Counted from the stretch's first letter, positions 1-7,737 are shown. The stretch is DNA of 53,129 bases from Sporichthya sp. (GCF_013815995.1 NZ_JACDFE010000004.1:1-53129); one strand, 5' to 3'. Translations and numbers: made by a program. Notes: generated from the letters alone by a model not told the origin.

Positions 1-66
1 GGCATCCTGCGCGGCCGCTCCGACCTGTTGGTGAGAACGGACCTGTGCTTGATCCGCCTACCTCCG

Positions 67-1497
67 TCAGCCGACTGGAATATTCTCCTCGGGCAGTTCA
101 GTGAGCCGATCGCGCTCGCGCGCGGCCAGTGCAGAGAACACGGTCAAGGGGCCAACGCGGCCGGCGAACATCAGCGCGATGAGGATCAACTGTGCGCTGG
201 CGGGCAGTGCGGCAGTGATCCCGGTGGTGAGACCGACGGTGGCGAAGGCCGAGGTCGCCTCGAACAGCACGCGCTCCAGGTCGTAGGGGCTCACTGCGAG
301 GATCGCCATCGTCCCGGTCAACACCAGGCCTATGCCGAGCAGTGCCACCGACAGCGCTTGGCGCTGAGTCGATGCAGGGACGCGGCGTAGACCGACCTCG
401 ACCGCCGGGTTGCCTCGAACCTCCGCCCAGATCATCACCCCGAGCAAGGCGAAGGTGGTGACTTTGATCCCACCCGCCGTACCGGCACTGCCCCCGCCGA
501 TGAACATCAGGATGTCGGTGACCAGCCACGTCTCCGAGGTCATGGCGGACACGTCGAGAGTGTTGAATCCGGCCGTACGGGGCATCACGCCGGTGAAGGA
601 GCCCGCGAGCAGTTTCTGCGGTACTCCCAGGGGGCCAAGCGTGTCCGGGTTCGACCATTCCGCGGTGGTGCACGCCACCGCGCCGACCACAAGCAGCGCG
701 GCCGTGGTCCAGAGCGTGACCCGGGTGAGGATCGACCACGATCTTGGTCGGCGCCAGCGCCGGGCGAGTTCGAACACGACGGGGAAGCCCAGGCCGCCGG
801 CGATGACGGCAGCGGACAGCACGGAGCACACCCACACGTCGCCGGAGTAGCGGACCATGTTGTCGGGGTAGAGGCCGAAGCCCGCGTTGTTGAAGGCGGA
901 CACGGCGTGAAAGACGCCGTGGTAGGCCGCCGTTGATGCTGGAAGGCCCCCAGCGGTCGCGAAGCGGATGGAAAGCAGGACCGCGGCGATCGACTCGAAT
1001 GCGAGGCTGAACAGCACGACGTTCCGCATGGTTGTGCGTACGTCCGGCGCCCGCGCGGCTCGCGTCTCGGCCTGTGCGACCAGCCGTGACCGCAGGCCCA
1101 CCCGCCCCACCACGATCAGCGCGACCAGGGTCGCCAACGTCATGATCCCCAGACCGCCGATCTGGATGAGGGCGAGGATGACGAGTTCCCCGAAGGTCGA
1201 CCAGTGCCCGCCGGTGTCGACCGTGGTCAGCCCGGTCACACATACCGCTGATGTGGCGGTGAACAGGGCGTCGAGCACGCTTGCCCGGCCCGGCTCTTCG
1301 GTGGCCACCGGCAAGGACAGCAACAGGGTTCCGGCCACGTCGGCTGCCGCGAACGCGCCGGCGATCGCCCGTGCCGGGTGGTTGCGGAACCACTCACTCA
1401 GGGTTCCATCCTTGGGGCTTCGCCGTGTGGACCCGGACCTCACGTACTCGCCCGCCGAAACACCCCACCGGGGCGGGCGCCTAATCCAGGACGTCAT
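67..1497 (-). CDS. TrkH/KtrB-family potassium channel subunit
   Basis: Membrane subunit of a Trk/Ktr potassium uptake system, 476 residues from the ATG at 1497. The four selectivity-filter loops of the family are visible in order: CVTGLTT near residue 90, SAFNNAGFGLY near 200, RTAGFNT near 310 and FATVGLTTG near 420, each followed by a hydrophobic helix. The reading frame is open further upstream to 1725, but that part lies inside the neighbouring permease gene and is low-complexity, so I chose the ATG that overlaps the end of that gene by 17 bases. No TrkA/KtrA RCK-domain partner is visible in the window, so the gating subunit must lie elsewhere or be absent. Whether it is K+-selective or also carries Na+ cannot be told. 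Confidence 0.9.
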   Translation of the reverse strand: MTSWIRRPPRWGVSAGEYVRSGSTRRSPKDGTLSEWFRNHPARAIAGAFAAADVAGTLLLSLPVATEEPGRASVLDALFTATSAVCVTGLTTVDTGGHWSTFGELVILALIQIGGLGIMTLATLVALIVVGRVGLRSRLVAQAETRAARAPDVRTTMRNVVLFSLAFESIAAVLLSIRFATAGGLPASTAAYHGVFHAVSAFNNAGFGLYPDNMVRYSGDVWVCSVLSAAVIAGGLGFPVVFELARRWRRPRSWSILTRVTLWTTAALLVVGAVACTTAEWSNPDTLGPLGVPQKLLAGSFTGVMPRTAGFNTLDVSAMTSETWLVTDILMFIGGGSAGTAGGIKVTTFALLGVMIWAEVRGNPAVEVGLRRVPASTQRQALSVALLGIGLVLTGTMAILAVSPYDLERVLFEATSAFATVGLTTGITAALPASAQLILIALMFAGRVGPLTVFSALAARERDRLTELPEENIPVG

Positions 1498-3517
1498 GAG
1501 CGGCTGTGCCGGTGGTCGAGTCCCGCTCCGCCGCTGGCAGGTCGCCGCCAGGCGTGCGTCGCGCCTCCAGCGACTCGGCCGACCCGAGTTGCCAGGGCAC
1601 GCTGGTAACCATGACCCCGGGTTGGAAGAGCAGGCGGGCCTTGAGCCGCAGCGCAGTGTGGTTGTGCAGCACCTGCTCCCACCACCGGCCGACGACGTAC
1701 TCGGGGATGAACACGCAGACCACATCGCGCGGCGAGGTGCGCCGAATGCCGCGAACGTGGTCCAGGATCGGGCCGATCACGTCCCGATACGGCGAATCGA
1801 GGACGGTGAGAGGTACGGGCACATCTCGGTCAGCCCACTCCCGAAGCAGGTGCTGGGTTGACTCGGGAGAGGTTTGAACGGTGAGCGCGATGAGGGTGTC
1901 CGGGCGGGTGGCGCGGGCGAAAGCCAGCGCCCGCAACGCGGGCGTGTGCAGGCGGGAGACCAGCACCACGCCGTGGATCCGGCTGGGTAGCGTGACGCCG
2001 GCCGGAGGCGGGGTGAGCTCGACGACTATCGAGTCGTAGTGAGCCCGGATCCCCTTCATCAACAGGAACAGGATCGGCATGGCGATCACCACGAGATAGG
2101 CGCCGTGAGTGAACTTGGTGATGAGCACGATGACGAGGACCGACCCCGTGAAGAACAGTCCGACCGAGTTGATCACCCGGGCGCGCTTCATCTTGGTCCG
2201 TGCGTTCGGCTCAGTTTCAGTGCGCAGCAGCCGGGTCCAGTGCCGGACCATGCCGGTCTGGCCGAGGGTGAAGGAGACGAAGACCCCGATGATGTAAAGC
2301 TGGATCAGCTTGGTGACTTCGGCGTCGAACGCGTACACGAGCGCTCCCGCGGCCACCGCGAGCAGAACGATGCCGTTGCTGTAGGCGAGGCGGTCGCCGC
2401 GCTGACGGAGCTGGCGGGGCAGGAACCCGTCTTGCGCCAGCACTGAGCCGAGCAGGGGGAAGCCGTTGTAGGCAGTGTTCGCGGCAAAGAACAGAACCAA
2501 CGCGGTGACCGCGGTCAAATACACGAAGGCGAACGAGCCGTCGCCGAACACCGCGGAGGCGACCTGGGCGATGATGGGGTCCTGGTGGTAGTCCGGCCCA
2601 GCCGGCATCCCGTTGATCAGAATGTCGGTCTCCGGGTGCTCGGCCACCTTCAAGTCGCTGAGTACGCCGAGCGCCACCAGGCCGGCGAACATCGTCACCG
2701 CCATGGTGCCCATCACCAGCAGCGTGGTAGCGGCGTTCTTGCTCTTCGGCTCGCGGAACGCGGGCACGCCATTGGCAATCGCCTCGATACCGGTCAGTGC
2801 CGCGCAACCGGAAGCGAAGGCACGCATCATCAGGAACACCAGGGCGAACCCGGCCAGGCCGACCTCCTCAGCCACAACCTCGTAGTCCGCGGTCGGGGCT
2901 CGCAGTTCGTCGTCGAGCACAATCGCCTTGAAGAGGCCCCACCCGATCAGCACGAACAAGCCCAAGACGAATCCGTAGGTCGGGATCGCGAACGCCGTCC
3001 CGGCCTCCTTGACTCCGCGCAGATTCACCAACGTCAACAACACGATGATTCCCAGGGCCACCCCCACCTTGTGCTCACCGACGAAGCCGATCGCGGAGCC
3101 CAGGTTGTCCACGCCGGCCGCGACCGAGACCGCGACGGTGAGCACGTAGTCGACCAGCAGCGCGCTCGCCACCGTGAGCCCACCGGTCTGGCCCAGGTTC
3201 TTCATCGCGATCTCGTAGTCGCCGCCACCGCTGGGGTAGGCGTGCACGTTCTGTCGGTAGGAGGCGACCACGGTGGCCATCAGGACCGCGACAGCCACGG
3301 CGAACCACATCGTGTACTGGAAGTACACGATCCCGGAGATCGACAGGACCAGGAAGATCTCCTGCGGTGCGTACGCCACCGAACTGAGCGGGTCCGAGGC
3401 GAAAATCGGGAGCGCGATGCGCTTGCGAAGCAGGGTCTCGCCAAGCCTGTCCGATCGCATCGGCCGGCCCAACAAGAGCCGCTTTGGCAGCTGGAGGACT
3501 CTCACCGCCCCAGTCAA
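1481..3517 (-). CDS. KimA-like APC-superfamily permease with C-terminal cytoplasmic domain
   Basis: 678-residue APC-superfamily permease. An N-terminal stretch with FASDPLSSVAYAPQE and roughly twelve hydrophobic segments is followed by a soluble tail of about 170 residues beginning near IHGVVLVSRLH. This layout is that of KimA (YdaO)-type high-affinity K+/H+ symporters and related proteins whose tail binds c-di-AMP; the tail function here is inference. The downstream trkH overlaps it by 17 bases and a kdp remnant lies just upstream, which supports a potassium role. The 260 bases between this gene and the divergent kdp remnant hold no gene. I looked there for a ydaO-type riboswitch and could not recognise one. 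An amino-acid permease is the alternative. Confidence 0.8.
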   Translation of the reverse strand: MTGAVRVLQLPKRLLLGRPMRSDRLGETLLRKRIALPIFASDPLSSVAYAPQEIFLVLSISGIVYFQYTMWFAVAVAVLMATVVASYRQNVHAYPSGGGDYEIAMKNLGQTGGLTVASALLVDYVLTVAVSVAAGVDNLGSAIGFVGEHKVGVALGIIVLLTLVNLRGVKEAGTAFAIPTYGFVLGLFVLIGWGLFKAIVLDDELRAPTADYEVVAEEVGLAGFALVFLMMRAFASGCAALTGIEAIANGVPAFREPKSKNAATTLLVMGTMAVTMFAGLVALGVLSDLKVAEHPETDILINGMPAGPDYHQDPIIAQVASAVFGDGSFAFVYLTAVTALVLFFAANTAYNGFPLLGSVLAQDGFLPRQLRQRGDRLAYSNGIVLLAVAAGALVYAFDAEVTKLIQLYIIGVFVSFTLGQTGMVRHWTRLLRTETEPNARTKMKRARVINSVGLFFTGSVLVIVLITKFTHGAYLVVIAMPILFLLMKGIRAHYDSIVVELTPPPAGVTLPSRIHGVVLVSRLHTPALRALAFARATRPDTLIALTVQTSPESTQHLLREWADRDVPVPLTVLDSPYRDVIGPILDHVRGIRRTSPRDVVCVFIPEYVVGRWWEQVLHNHTALRLKARLLFQPGVMVTSVPWQLGSAESLEARRTPGGDLPAAERDSTTGTAAHDVLD

Positions 3518-3777
3518 TACGTCCGACCGCCGCGGAATGCGCCCCCTAACGCCGCTCTAGCAACTGAGCTCGCGATCTTGACGCGTCCTTAACACCTGCG
3601 GCGCTCACTCTCTTCGCGGCGTGAGATCTCTCGCCGCCCGCGTGGACGTCGGGAACGCGTCCTGATCTTCGGGCGCGGCGTAGCGATCCCGTCAAGAAGT
3701 GCCGGACACTGCCTGAACCCGCGCTTTCGTAGCTGGTGTCGCCCTCCCGGGCGAACCAGACGGAAGCGAGCGGAGCG

Positions 3778-3861
3778 ATGCGAGACCTGATGTTTCTCGG
3801 CCTGACGGTCGGGGTGTTCGTCCTCCTCGACGTGGTGGTGCGGGGGTGGAGCGGTTCTGAT
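3778..3861 (+). pseudogene. KdpF-like small membrane peptide, end of frame lost
   Basis: The ATG at 3778 opens a hydrophobic peptide, MRDLMFLGLTVGVFVLLDVV, ending in VRGW. It resembles the very short membrane peptides that begin actinobacterial kdp operons. A normal one would stop just before kdpA, but this frame runs on past the kdpA start at 3860 without a stop, so a small indel near 3850 is likely. It stands directly upstream of a kdpA fragment and so is probably a decayed operon leader. The identification rests on position and hydrophobicity only. Confidence 0.4.
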
Positions 3862-4060
3862 GACCTCCACCGGCGCCGGCGTCGTGTTCCTCGGCTCGCT
3901 CGTGCTCGCCCATGCGCTCTGCTTCCGACCGCTCGGGGACTACATGTACCGCGTCTACACCTCGACGCGGCACCTGCGCGTCGAGCGCGGGATCTACCGC
4001 GCGATCGGCGTCGACCCACAGGCCGAACAGCGGTGGAGCGCCTACGCGTTCACAGCTCGC
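3860..4060 (+). pseudogene. kdpA: N-terminal remnant of kdpA (Kdp-ATPase K+-binding subunit)
   Basis: From the ATG at 3860 the frame reads as the start of KdpA: a first hydrophobic helix, then FRPLGDYMYRVYTS, RHLRVERGIYRAIGVDP and AEQRWSAY, all hallmark N-terminal KdpA sequence. Similarity stops abruptly at about residue 65 (near 4050-4060), where intact proteins go on for about 490 more residues. The following DNA is the end of a convergent arsC gene whose stop codon is at 4070. No kdpB or kdpC is present. The kdp operon has therefore been cut by insertion or recombination, and the fragment cannot make a working pump. Confidence 0.8.
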
Positions 4061-4069
4061 GGGGCGCGA

Positions 4070-4483
4070 TCAGCTGGTGGGCACCCCGAGTTCGGTGAGC
4101 AGCGTCCGCACCCGCGCTGTGATCTGGTCGACGATGCGCCGCACGGTGTCCAGGTCCTGGCCCTTGGGGTCGTCCAGGGACCAGTCCTCGTAGCGCTTGC
4201 CGGGGAAGATCGGGCAAGTCTCGCCGCAGCCCATGGTGACGACGACGTCGGCCTCGGCGACGCCGTCCGGGGTCAGCAGCTTGGGGTGCTCGCCGTCGGT
4301 GCCGAGGCCGCGCTCGTGCAGGACCTGCACGACGACCGGGTTGAGCGCATCGCCGGGCTCGCTGCCAGCTGACCGGGCGTCAACACGGCCACCGCTGTGA
4401 TGCTCCGTCAGAACTTTGGCGGCGAGGCTGCGCCCGCCGTTGTGGACGCAGGCGAACAGGACGATCGGGCGGACGTCACTCAT
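4070..4483 (-). CDS. arsC: Arsenate reductase ArsC, low-molecular-weight phosphatase type
   Basis: 137-residue arsenate reductase that converts arsenate to arsenite in the cytoplasm. The CX5R phosphate loop is near the N-terminus (CVHNGGR, Cys12), with a second cysteine motif MGCGETCPIFPGK near residues 80-92 and the YEDWSLDDP signature. The GCGETCP form resembles the actinobacterial mycothiol/mycoredoxin-linked arsenate reductases more than the thioredoxin-linked staphylococcal type; that is inference. Its ATG overlaps the stop of the upstream aquaporin gene (ATGA), so the two are co-translated in the arsR operon. It ends at the junction with the kdpA remnant. Confidence 0.9.
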   Translation of the reverse strand: MSDVRPIVLFACVHNGGRSLAAKVLTEHHSGGRVDARSAGSEPGDALNPVVVQVLHERGLGTDGEHPKLLTPDGVAEADVVVTMGCGETCPIFPGKRYEDWSLDDPKGQDLDTVRRIVDQITARVRTLLTELGVPTS

Positions 4484-5193
4484 CGGGGAACCTCCGTGGG
4501 ATCGCCGGCCGCAGCGACGTCCGCGGCGACGGCCTTGGCGTTGGGATACAGGGCCAGCACCGCGCCCAGAGCGAGCGCGCCGCCGAGCAGTTGGGCGAGG
4601 ACGAACGCGGGGACACTGGTCGGGTCGATGCCGGCGAAGGTGTCGCTCAGGGTTCGCCCGATCGTGATCGCGGGGTTGGCAAAGCTGGTGCTGGAGGTGA
4701 ACCAGTACGCCGCGGTGATGTAGCCGCCGACGGCGTAGGCGACCGAGCTGCCCCGCCCACTGCGAACGACGCCGAAGATGACCACAACCAGGCCGAAGGT
4801 CGCGATGACCTCGCCGAGGAGAAGGTCCGCACCCGTGCGCTCGTGTTCGCTGACCGTCACGGCCGAGAGGTCGTACATCAGATTGGCCAGCACGACGCCG
4901 GCGCAGCACCCGGCGGTCTGGGCTGTGGCCAGCGCGACGGCGGTGCGGTTGTCGATCGCGCCGAGGACGCGCTCGACCAGGGTGACCACCGGATTGAACG
5001 CCGCCGAGACCGGGCCTAGTGCCAGGATCAGCGCGACCAGGGCGGCACCGGTGATCACGGCGTTGATCAGAAGCTGCAGGGCCACGTCATCGGTGAGGCG
5101 CACGGCCGAGATGCCGGAGCCGACCACGGTCGCGGCGAGCAGCGCGCTGCCGATCAGTTCGGCGAGCAGTTTGCGGGCAAGGGGGTTCGGCAT
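4480..5193 (-). CDS. Aquaporin/MIP-family channel of the ars operon
   Basis: 237-residue major intrinsic protein with about six hydrophobic segments. The two half-helix motifs are FNPVVT (an NPV variant) near residue 67 and FANPAIT (canonical NPA) near 173. Aquaporin-like channels such as AqpS in ars operons pass arsenite or methylated arsenicals; placing this one there is inference from its position between arsR and arsC. Spacing to arsR is one base and it overlaps arsC by four bases, so the three genes form one transcript. No ArsB or Acr3 efflux pump is visible, so this channel may be the only exit route encoded here. Confidence 0.85.
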   Translation of the reverse strand: MPNPLARKLLAELIGSALLAATVVGSGISAVRLTDDVALQLLINAVITGAALVALILALGPVSAAFNPVVTLVERVLGAIDNRTAVALATAQTAGCCAGVVLANLMYDLSAVTVSEHERTGADLLLGEVIATFGLVVVIFGVVRSGRGSSVAYAVGGYITAAYWFTSSTSFANPAITIGRTLSDTFAGIDPTSVPAFVLAQLLGGALALGAVLALYPNAKAVAADVAAAGDPTEVPR

Positions 5194-5194
5194 C

Positions 5195-5551
5195 TCAGCA
5201 GCAGGTCGGGTCGATGACCCGGCACAGAGCGCCGAGGTTCTCCAGCACCGGCCGGTAGTAGGTGTTGGTGCCCTTCTTGCGTCCTTCGATCAGCCCGGCG
5301 TCACGGAGTTGCTTGAGGTGGTGGCTGATCGTGGCCTCGGACAGCCCGACCGCGGGCGCGAGGTCGCAGGTGCACACCCCGGGTTCGCGCTCGGCGAGGA
5401 GGAGGCTCATCAGCTGGACGCGCACCGGGTCCGCGAGGGCTTTGAGGCGCAGGGCGATCTCCAGGGCGGACTGCGCGTCCACGACGCCGGCGGCGATCGG
5501 GGAGCAGCGGACCGCTGAGGTCGTGTCGAGTACGGGCAGGGGCTTCGGCAT
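5195..5551 (-). CDS. arsR: ArsR-family arsenite-responsive repressor
   Basis: 118-residue winged-helix repressor. The motif GVCTCDLAPAVGLSEATISH contains the paired cysteines in the helix before the recognition helix, the arsenite site of ArsR proteins. Further cysteines close the protein (PTCC). I chose the ATG at 5551 over the upstream in-frame codons because the latter fall in the operator. The gene heads the arsR-aquaporin-arsC operon. Inverted repeats at 5573-5610 and 5632-5649 lie just upstream and are the probable operators, giving autoregulation that arsenite relieves. Confidence 0.92.
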   Translation of the reverse strand: MPKPLPVLDTTSAVRCSPIAAGVVDAQSALEIALRLKALADPVRVQLMSLLLAEREPGVCTCDLAPAVGLSEATISHHLKQLRDAGLIEGRKKGTNTYYRPVLENLGALCRVIDPTCC

Positions 5552-5572
5552 GGCTGTCACGCTCCGTGCTTC

Positions 5573-5610
5573 TTCGACGTATGTCAAGCAAACTCTTGAC
5601 GAACGTCGAA
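5573..5610. promoter_or_regulatory. Long inverted repeat, probable ArsR operator and promoter
   Basis: The half-sites TTCGACGTATGTCAAG and CTTGACGAACGTCGAA are complementary at 14 of 16 positions, separated by six bases. The repeat lies 22 bases upstream of the arsR start. Its position and symmetry fit autoregulation by ArsR. Confidence 0.65.
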
Positions 5611-5631
5611 TCTTGCCGCCCGGTTTACCTC

Positions 5632-5649
5632 CTTCGATGAATGTCGAAG
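5632..5649. promoter_or_regulatory. Second ArsR-type inverted repeat
   Basis: CTTCGA-N6-TCGAAG, a perfect 6-base inverted repeat of the TTCGA type bound by many ArsR/SmtB proteins. It lies between the first operator and the clipped divergent reading frame at 5674, so it probably controlled that lost gene. Confidence 0.5.
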
Positions 5650-5673
5650 AAGCTGAGCCGTGGAGGAACCGAC

Positions 5674-5712
5674 GTGAGCGCCGAGATCAGTGGATCCCAG
5701 GTCCGAACCGCC
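5674..5712 (+). pseudogene. Clipped start of a gene divergent from arsR
   Basis: A strong Shine-Dalgarno (GGAGG at 5662-5666) precedes a GTG that opens with VSAEISGSQVRTAG. The frame then runs into the 3' end of the convergent vapC gene and stops near 5790 with no recognisable domain. In ars loci the divergent or next gene is often the Acr3/ArsB pump. I infer that such a gene was cut off here by the vapBC segment. The identity of the lost gene is not provable from 13 residues. Confidence 0.35.
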
Positions 5713-5714
5713 GG

Positions 5715-6119
5715 TCAGGACGGGCGGCCCGGGCTGGCGATCGGCAGCCCGAGAAGGTCGGCGGCATCGAGAAGGCGGTGGTCGTAGCTGACGAACGCTT
5801 CCAGCCCGGCCCCGAAGATCGAGCTGGCGGTCGCCAGGTGGATTGCGTCGAGAGTGCGCAGCAGCGGGTCGGGCATGGCGGCGGCTGCCGCCCGGACTAC
5901 CTCGTCGATCTCGTATCGGTCCAGGCGGGCCAGCACCGCCGGCACTGCCTGGAGAAGCGTCGGTTCGACCCGCATGATGGCGCGGGGCAGCTCCACCTCG
6001 ACCAGCATCGAGGCGACCCGTGCGGCCCCGCCGCGCTCGTCGAGCCAGTCCGCCAGTGCCTCAGACTCCGCCTCGCGACGGACCAGTTTCACCAGCGCAG
6101 CGGTGTCCAGATAGAGCAC
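5715..6119 (-). CDS. vapC: VapC-type PIN-domain ribonuclease toxin
   Basis: 134-residue PIN-domain protein, the expected VapC length. The acidic metal-binding residues are in place: LYLDTAALVKL at the N-terminus, a Glu in VEVEL near residue 43, RTLDAIHLATA near 90 and SYDHRLLDAA near 113. VapC toxins cleave tRNA or rRNA and are held inactive by VapB. It starts with GTG immediately after the vapB stop, with no gap, so the two are translationally coupled. Its stop lies at the junction with the clipped ars-divergent frame. Confidence 0.88.
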   Translation of the reverse strand: MLYLDTAALVKLVRREAESEALADWLDERGGAARVASMLVEVELPRAIMRVEPTLLQAVPAVLARLDRYEIDEVVRAAAAAMPDPLLRTLDAIHLATASSIFGAGLEAFVSYDHRLLDAADLLGLPIASPGRPS

Positions 6120-6392
6120 TCAGTACCGCTCGTCGTCCCGCAGCTGCCGCAGCAGCTCCCCGGCCTCGTCGGTGTCGCGGACAGGCCCGACCGGACGTGG
6201 CGCCGGCCCGCCGATGGTGGCCGGGTGCAGCCGCCCGGAGGCGATCAGCTCGGCCAGCGGGTGCGGCTGGGCCGGGACCAGGCGGGCGATGACGACCCCG
6301 CGCTCGGTCACGTTGATCGACTCACCGCGCTTGACCCGCGCCAGCACACCCGCGGTGTTCTGATTCAGCTCGCGCACCGGAACTTCAGTCAC
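6120..6392 (-). CDS. vapB: Phd/YefM-family antitoxin (VapB)
   Basis: 90-residue antitoxin starting with GTG. The N-terminal fold contains VRELNQNTAGVLARVKRGE and ITERGVVIARLVP-like sequence typical of Phd/YefM DNA-binding antitoxins. The C-terminal part (PVRDTDEAGELLRQLRDDER) is charged and is the likely VapC-neutralising segment. It is directly followed by vapC. A near-palindromic stretch around 6394-6420 (repeats of GTAC and TACTAC) may be the autoregulatory operator. Confidence 0.85.
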   Translation of the reverse strand: MTEVPVRELNQNTAGVLARVKRGESINVTERGVVIARLVPAQPHPLAELIASGRLHPATIGGPAPRPVGPVRDTDEAGELLRQLRDDERY

Positions 6393-6676
6393 CGTACCAA
6401 TGTACTACGTCTCGTTACTACATCGCCGGGTACGGCGTCTCTACCAGCCATTACGGCGTTCGGCCTGGTCCGCGGGCGGTCCGCGCAGTAGGCGCACCCG
6501 GCACTACGCTCGCCCGAAGACCGGCGGCGACACGACCGTGGCAGACCGGCTCGGCCAGGCCCGGCAAGAATCATCGGCACCGATCTGGCACGTATCTGGC
6601 AGGAGCAGCCAATGCGGACCGTCAGTGGTGAGACAGGAGGTGGTCGCAAGCGTCCTACCAGCGCAAATGCATGCTT
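6393..6676. other. Intergenic region between vapB and the tRNA
   Basis: No gene is supported here. The vapB promoter must lie at its left end. Near 6579-6602 a short direct repeat, TCTGGCA, occurs twice about ten bases apart, about 75 bases before the tRNA; it could be an old recombinase arm site of another element. Confidence 0.4.
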
Positions 6677-6751
6677 GGGGCGGTAGCTCAGCTGGTTAGA
6701 GCAGGGGACTCATAATCCTCCGGTTCGTGGGTTCGAGTCCCACCCGCCCCA
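6677..6751 (+). tRNA. tRNA with anticodon CAT (Ile2 or Met)
   Basis: A full cloverleaf can be drawn: acceptor GGGGCGG/CCGCCCC, D stem GCTC/GAGC, anticodon stem GGGGA/TCCTC around loop CTCATAA, T stem GTGGG/CCCAC around TTCGAGT, discriminator A. The CAT anticodon with this acceptor resembles the lysidine-modified tRNA-Ile2 more than elongator tRNA-Met, but the two cannot be separated safely by eye. CCA is not encoded. Its 3' half is repeated at 9527, 11497, 26295 and 28452, so this is the integration site of the cassette array. Confidence 0.9.
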
Positions 6752-6893
6752 CTGGGTGGCTACAGGTTGCTGTGGTTGCCTGCGTTCGCAGTGTTCGGCC
6801 TGCTGAGCAAGGGATTCGTGCAAATTGCGGTGCCTGTGGCGTCCTAGAGATGCCATAGGCGGTGGTGACCAGGGGATTCTGGGGCGAGCGTCG

Positions 6894-6926
6894 CGTGGAG
6901 CTATCCGTGGAGCGGAATTTTCGGGG
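6894..6926 (+). repeat. Arm repeat, right-hand type, cassette A
   Basis: CGTGGAGC-N4-CGTGGAGC followed by GGAATTTTCGGGG, about 140 bases downstream of the tRNA 3' end. The same block recurs at 9716 and, partly, at 11686. Short direct repeats at a fixed distance from a tRNA-3' core resemble arm-type binding sites of tyrosine recombinases; that role is inference. Confidence 0.6.
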
Positions 6927-7003
6927 GCACCGGCCGAGGAACTCGGTCTCGACGACCGCTCGGGTGTGGGCCCGACCGCTCGCCCAGATGATCAGATGAA
7001 ACG

Positions 7004-7031
7004 TTGACATTAGAGCATTAGTGTATACGAT
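7004..7031 (+). promoter_or_regulatory. Sigma-70-like promoter of abiEi copy A
   Basis: TTGACA at 7004-7009 and TACGAT at 7026-7031 with a 16-base spacer, then AAGGAG five bases before the GTG at 7061. GAAACG and CGTTTC flank the promoter as an inverted repeat and may be the antitoxin operator. The same arrangement precedes copy B. Confidence 0.6.
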
Positions 7032-7060
7032 AAATCTGATCGTTTCTAGAAGGAGTCCCG

Positions 7061-7660
7061 GTGTCCCGCCCCCCTGCCGATCTCTCGGCCGCGCTGTCGG
7101 ACCTGCCTGGCACATTCACTCTCGCTGAGGCGGCCGAGGCCGGTTTGAGCCGGCACGGCCTGTACCGGTTGCTCGATGAGGGGGAGCTGATGGCGCTGCG
7201 TAGGGGCCTCTACCGGCGCACTGATGCGGCTCCGGTCGACCTGGATCTGATCACGGCGGCCAGGGCGGCGCCGCGCGCAACGCTCTGTCTGGCCACGGCG
7301 TTGGCCCATCACGGCCTCAGTGATGCGATCCCGGCCGCGCCGGACATCGCGCTACCGCGGGGGACGCGGGCGCCGGCCGGTGCACATGCGCAATGGCACT
7401 TCTTCGCACCTGAGACGTTCGACCTCGGCCGCGGCACCTTGGTGTTGGAAGTGGGCACGGCGATCGGTCTGTATTCGCCGCAGCGCTGCATCATCGACGC
7501 GTTCCGTACCCGCAGAACTGAGGGCCATGAGCTCGCGATCGACGCGTTGAAGGAGTGGCTGCGCCAGCGCGGCTCCCAACCCTCGGAGTTGATGGCGTTC
7601 GCGGCGCATTGGCCGCGGGTCCTCGCGCCGTTGCGGTCGGCGTTGGCGATCCTGCTGTGA
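7061..7660 (+). CDS. abiEi: AbiEi-family antitoxin/transcriptional regulator, copy A (orphan)
   Basis: 199-residue AbiEi-type antitoxin of the type IV toxin-antitoxin family. The N-terminal winged helix reads FTLAEAAEAGLSRHGLYRLL then MALRRGLYRR, as in AbiEi proteins, followed by the alpha/beta C-terminal domain. In AbiE systems this protein represses its own operon and counters the AbiEii nucleotidyltransferase. Here no partner follows: the frame after its stop matches the first three codons of the AbiEii of copy B and then diverges. The copy at 9884 differs at only two residues, so the duplication is recent. Confidence 0.85.
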   Translation: MSRPPADLSAALSDLPGTFTLAEAAEAGLSRHGLYRLLDEGELMALRRGLYRRTDAAPVDLDLITAARAAPRATLCLATALAHHGLSDAIPAAPDIALPRGTRAPAGAHAQWHFFAPETFDLGRGTLVLEVGTAIGLYSPQRCIIDAFRTRRTEGHELAIDALKEWLRQRGSQPSELMAFAAHWPRVLAPLRSALAILL

Positions 7661-7707
7661 GCGGATGGCTGGGCCAGAACCGCGTCCCAGCGCTGGGATT
7701 ATTCTGA
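7657..7707 (+). pseudogene. Stub of the lost AbiEii partner
   Basis: A GTG overlaps the abiEi stop exactly as in the intact pair at 10480. It encodes VSG, shared with that toxin, then unrelated sequence and a stop at 7707. A perfect palindrome, TCCCAGCGCTGGGA (7685-7698), lies in the stub. The toxin gene was thus deleted right after its third codon, and the opposing gene pair begins about 30 bases on. Confidence 0.5.
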
Positions 7708-7737
7708 CCTAGCGTCAGTCGTGGAGGTGACACCGCA

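Larger units (their letters stand above)
6752..7660 (+). repeat. Long duplication, copy 1 (matches 9574-10483)
   Basis: From the tRNA 3' end through a spacer of about 140 bases, the arm repeat, the promoter and the whole AbiEi gene, this block matches 9574-10483 almost base for base. The coding part is nearly identical (2 of 199 residues differ) while the spacer differs at scattered positions. A third partial copy of the first 140 bases follows the core at 11545-11710. Confidence 0.85.

Noticed and set aside
3518-3777. A c-di-AMP (ydaO-type) riboswitch before the KimA-like gene
   Set aside because: I could not find the conserved core or paired stems of that class in this stretch. A covariance-model search would be decisive.
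6540-6620. Remnant of an integrase gene just upstream of the tRNA
   Set aside because: Frames here give sequence such as IWHVSG near the TCTGGCA repeat, but there is no catalytic Arg/His/Tyr pattern and the match is too short.
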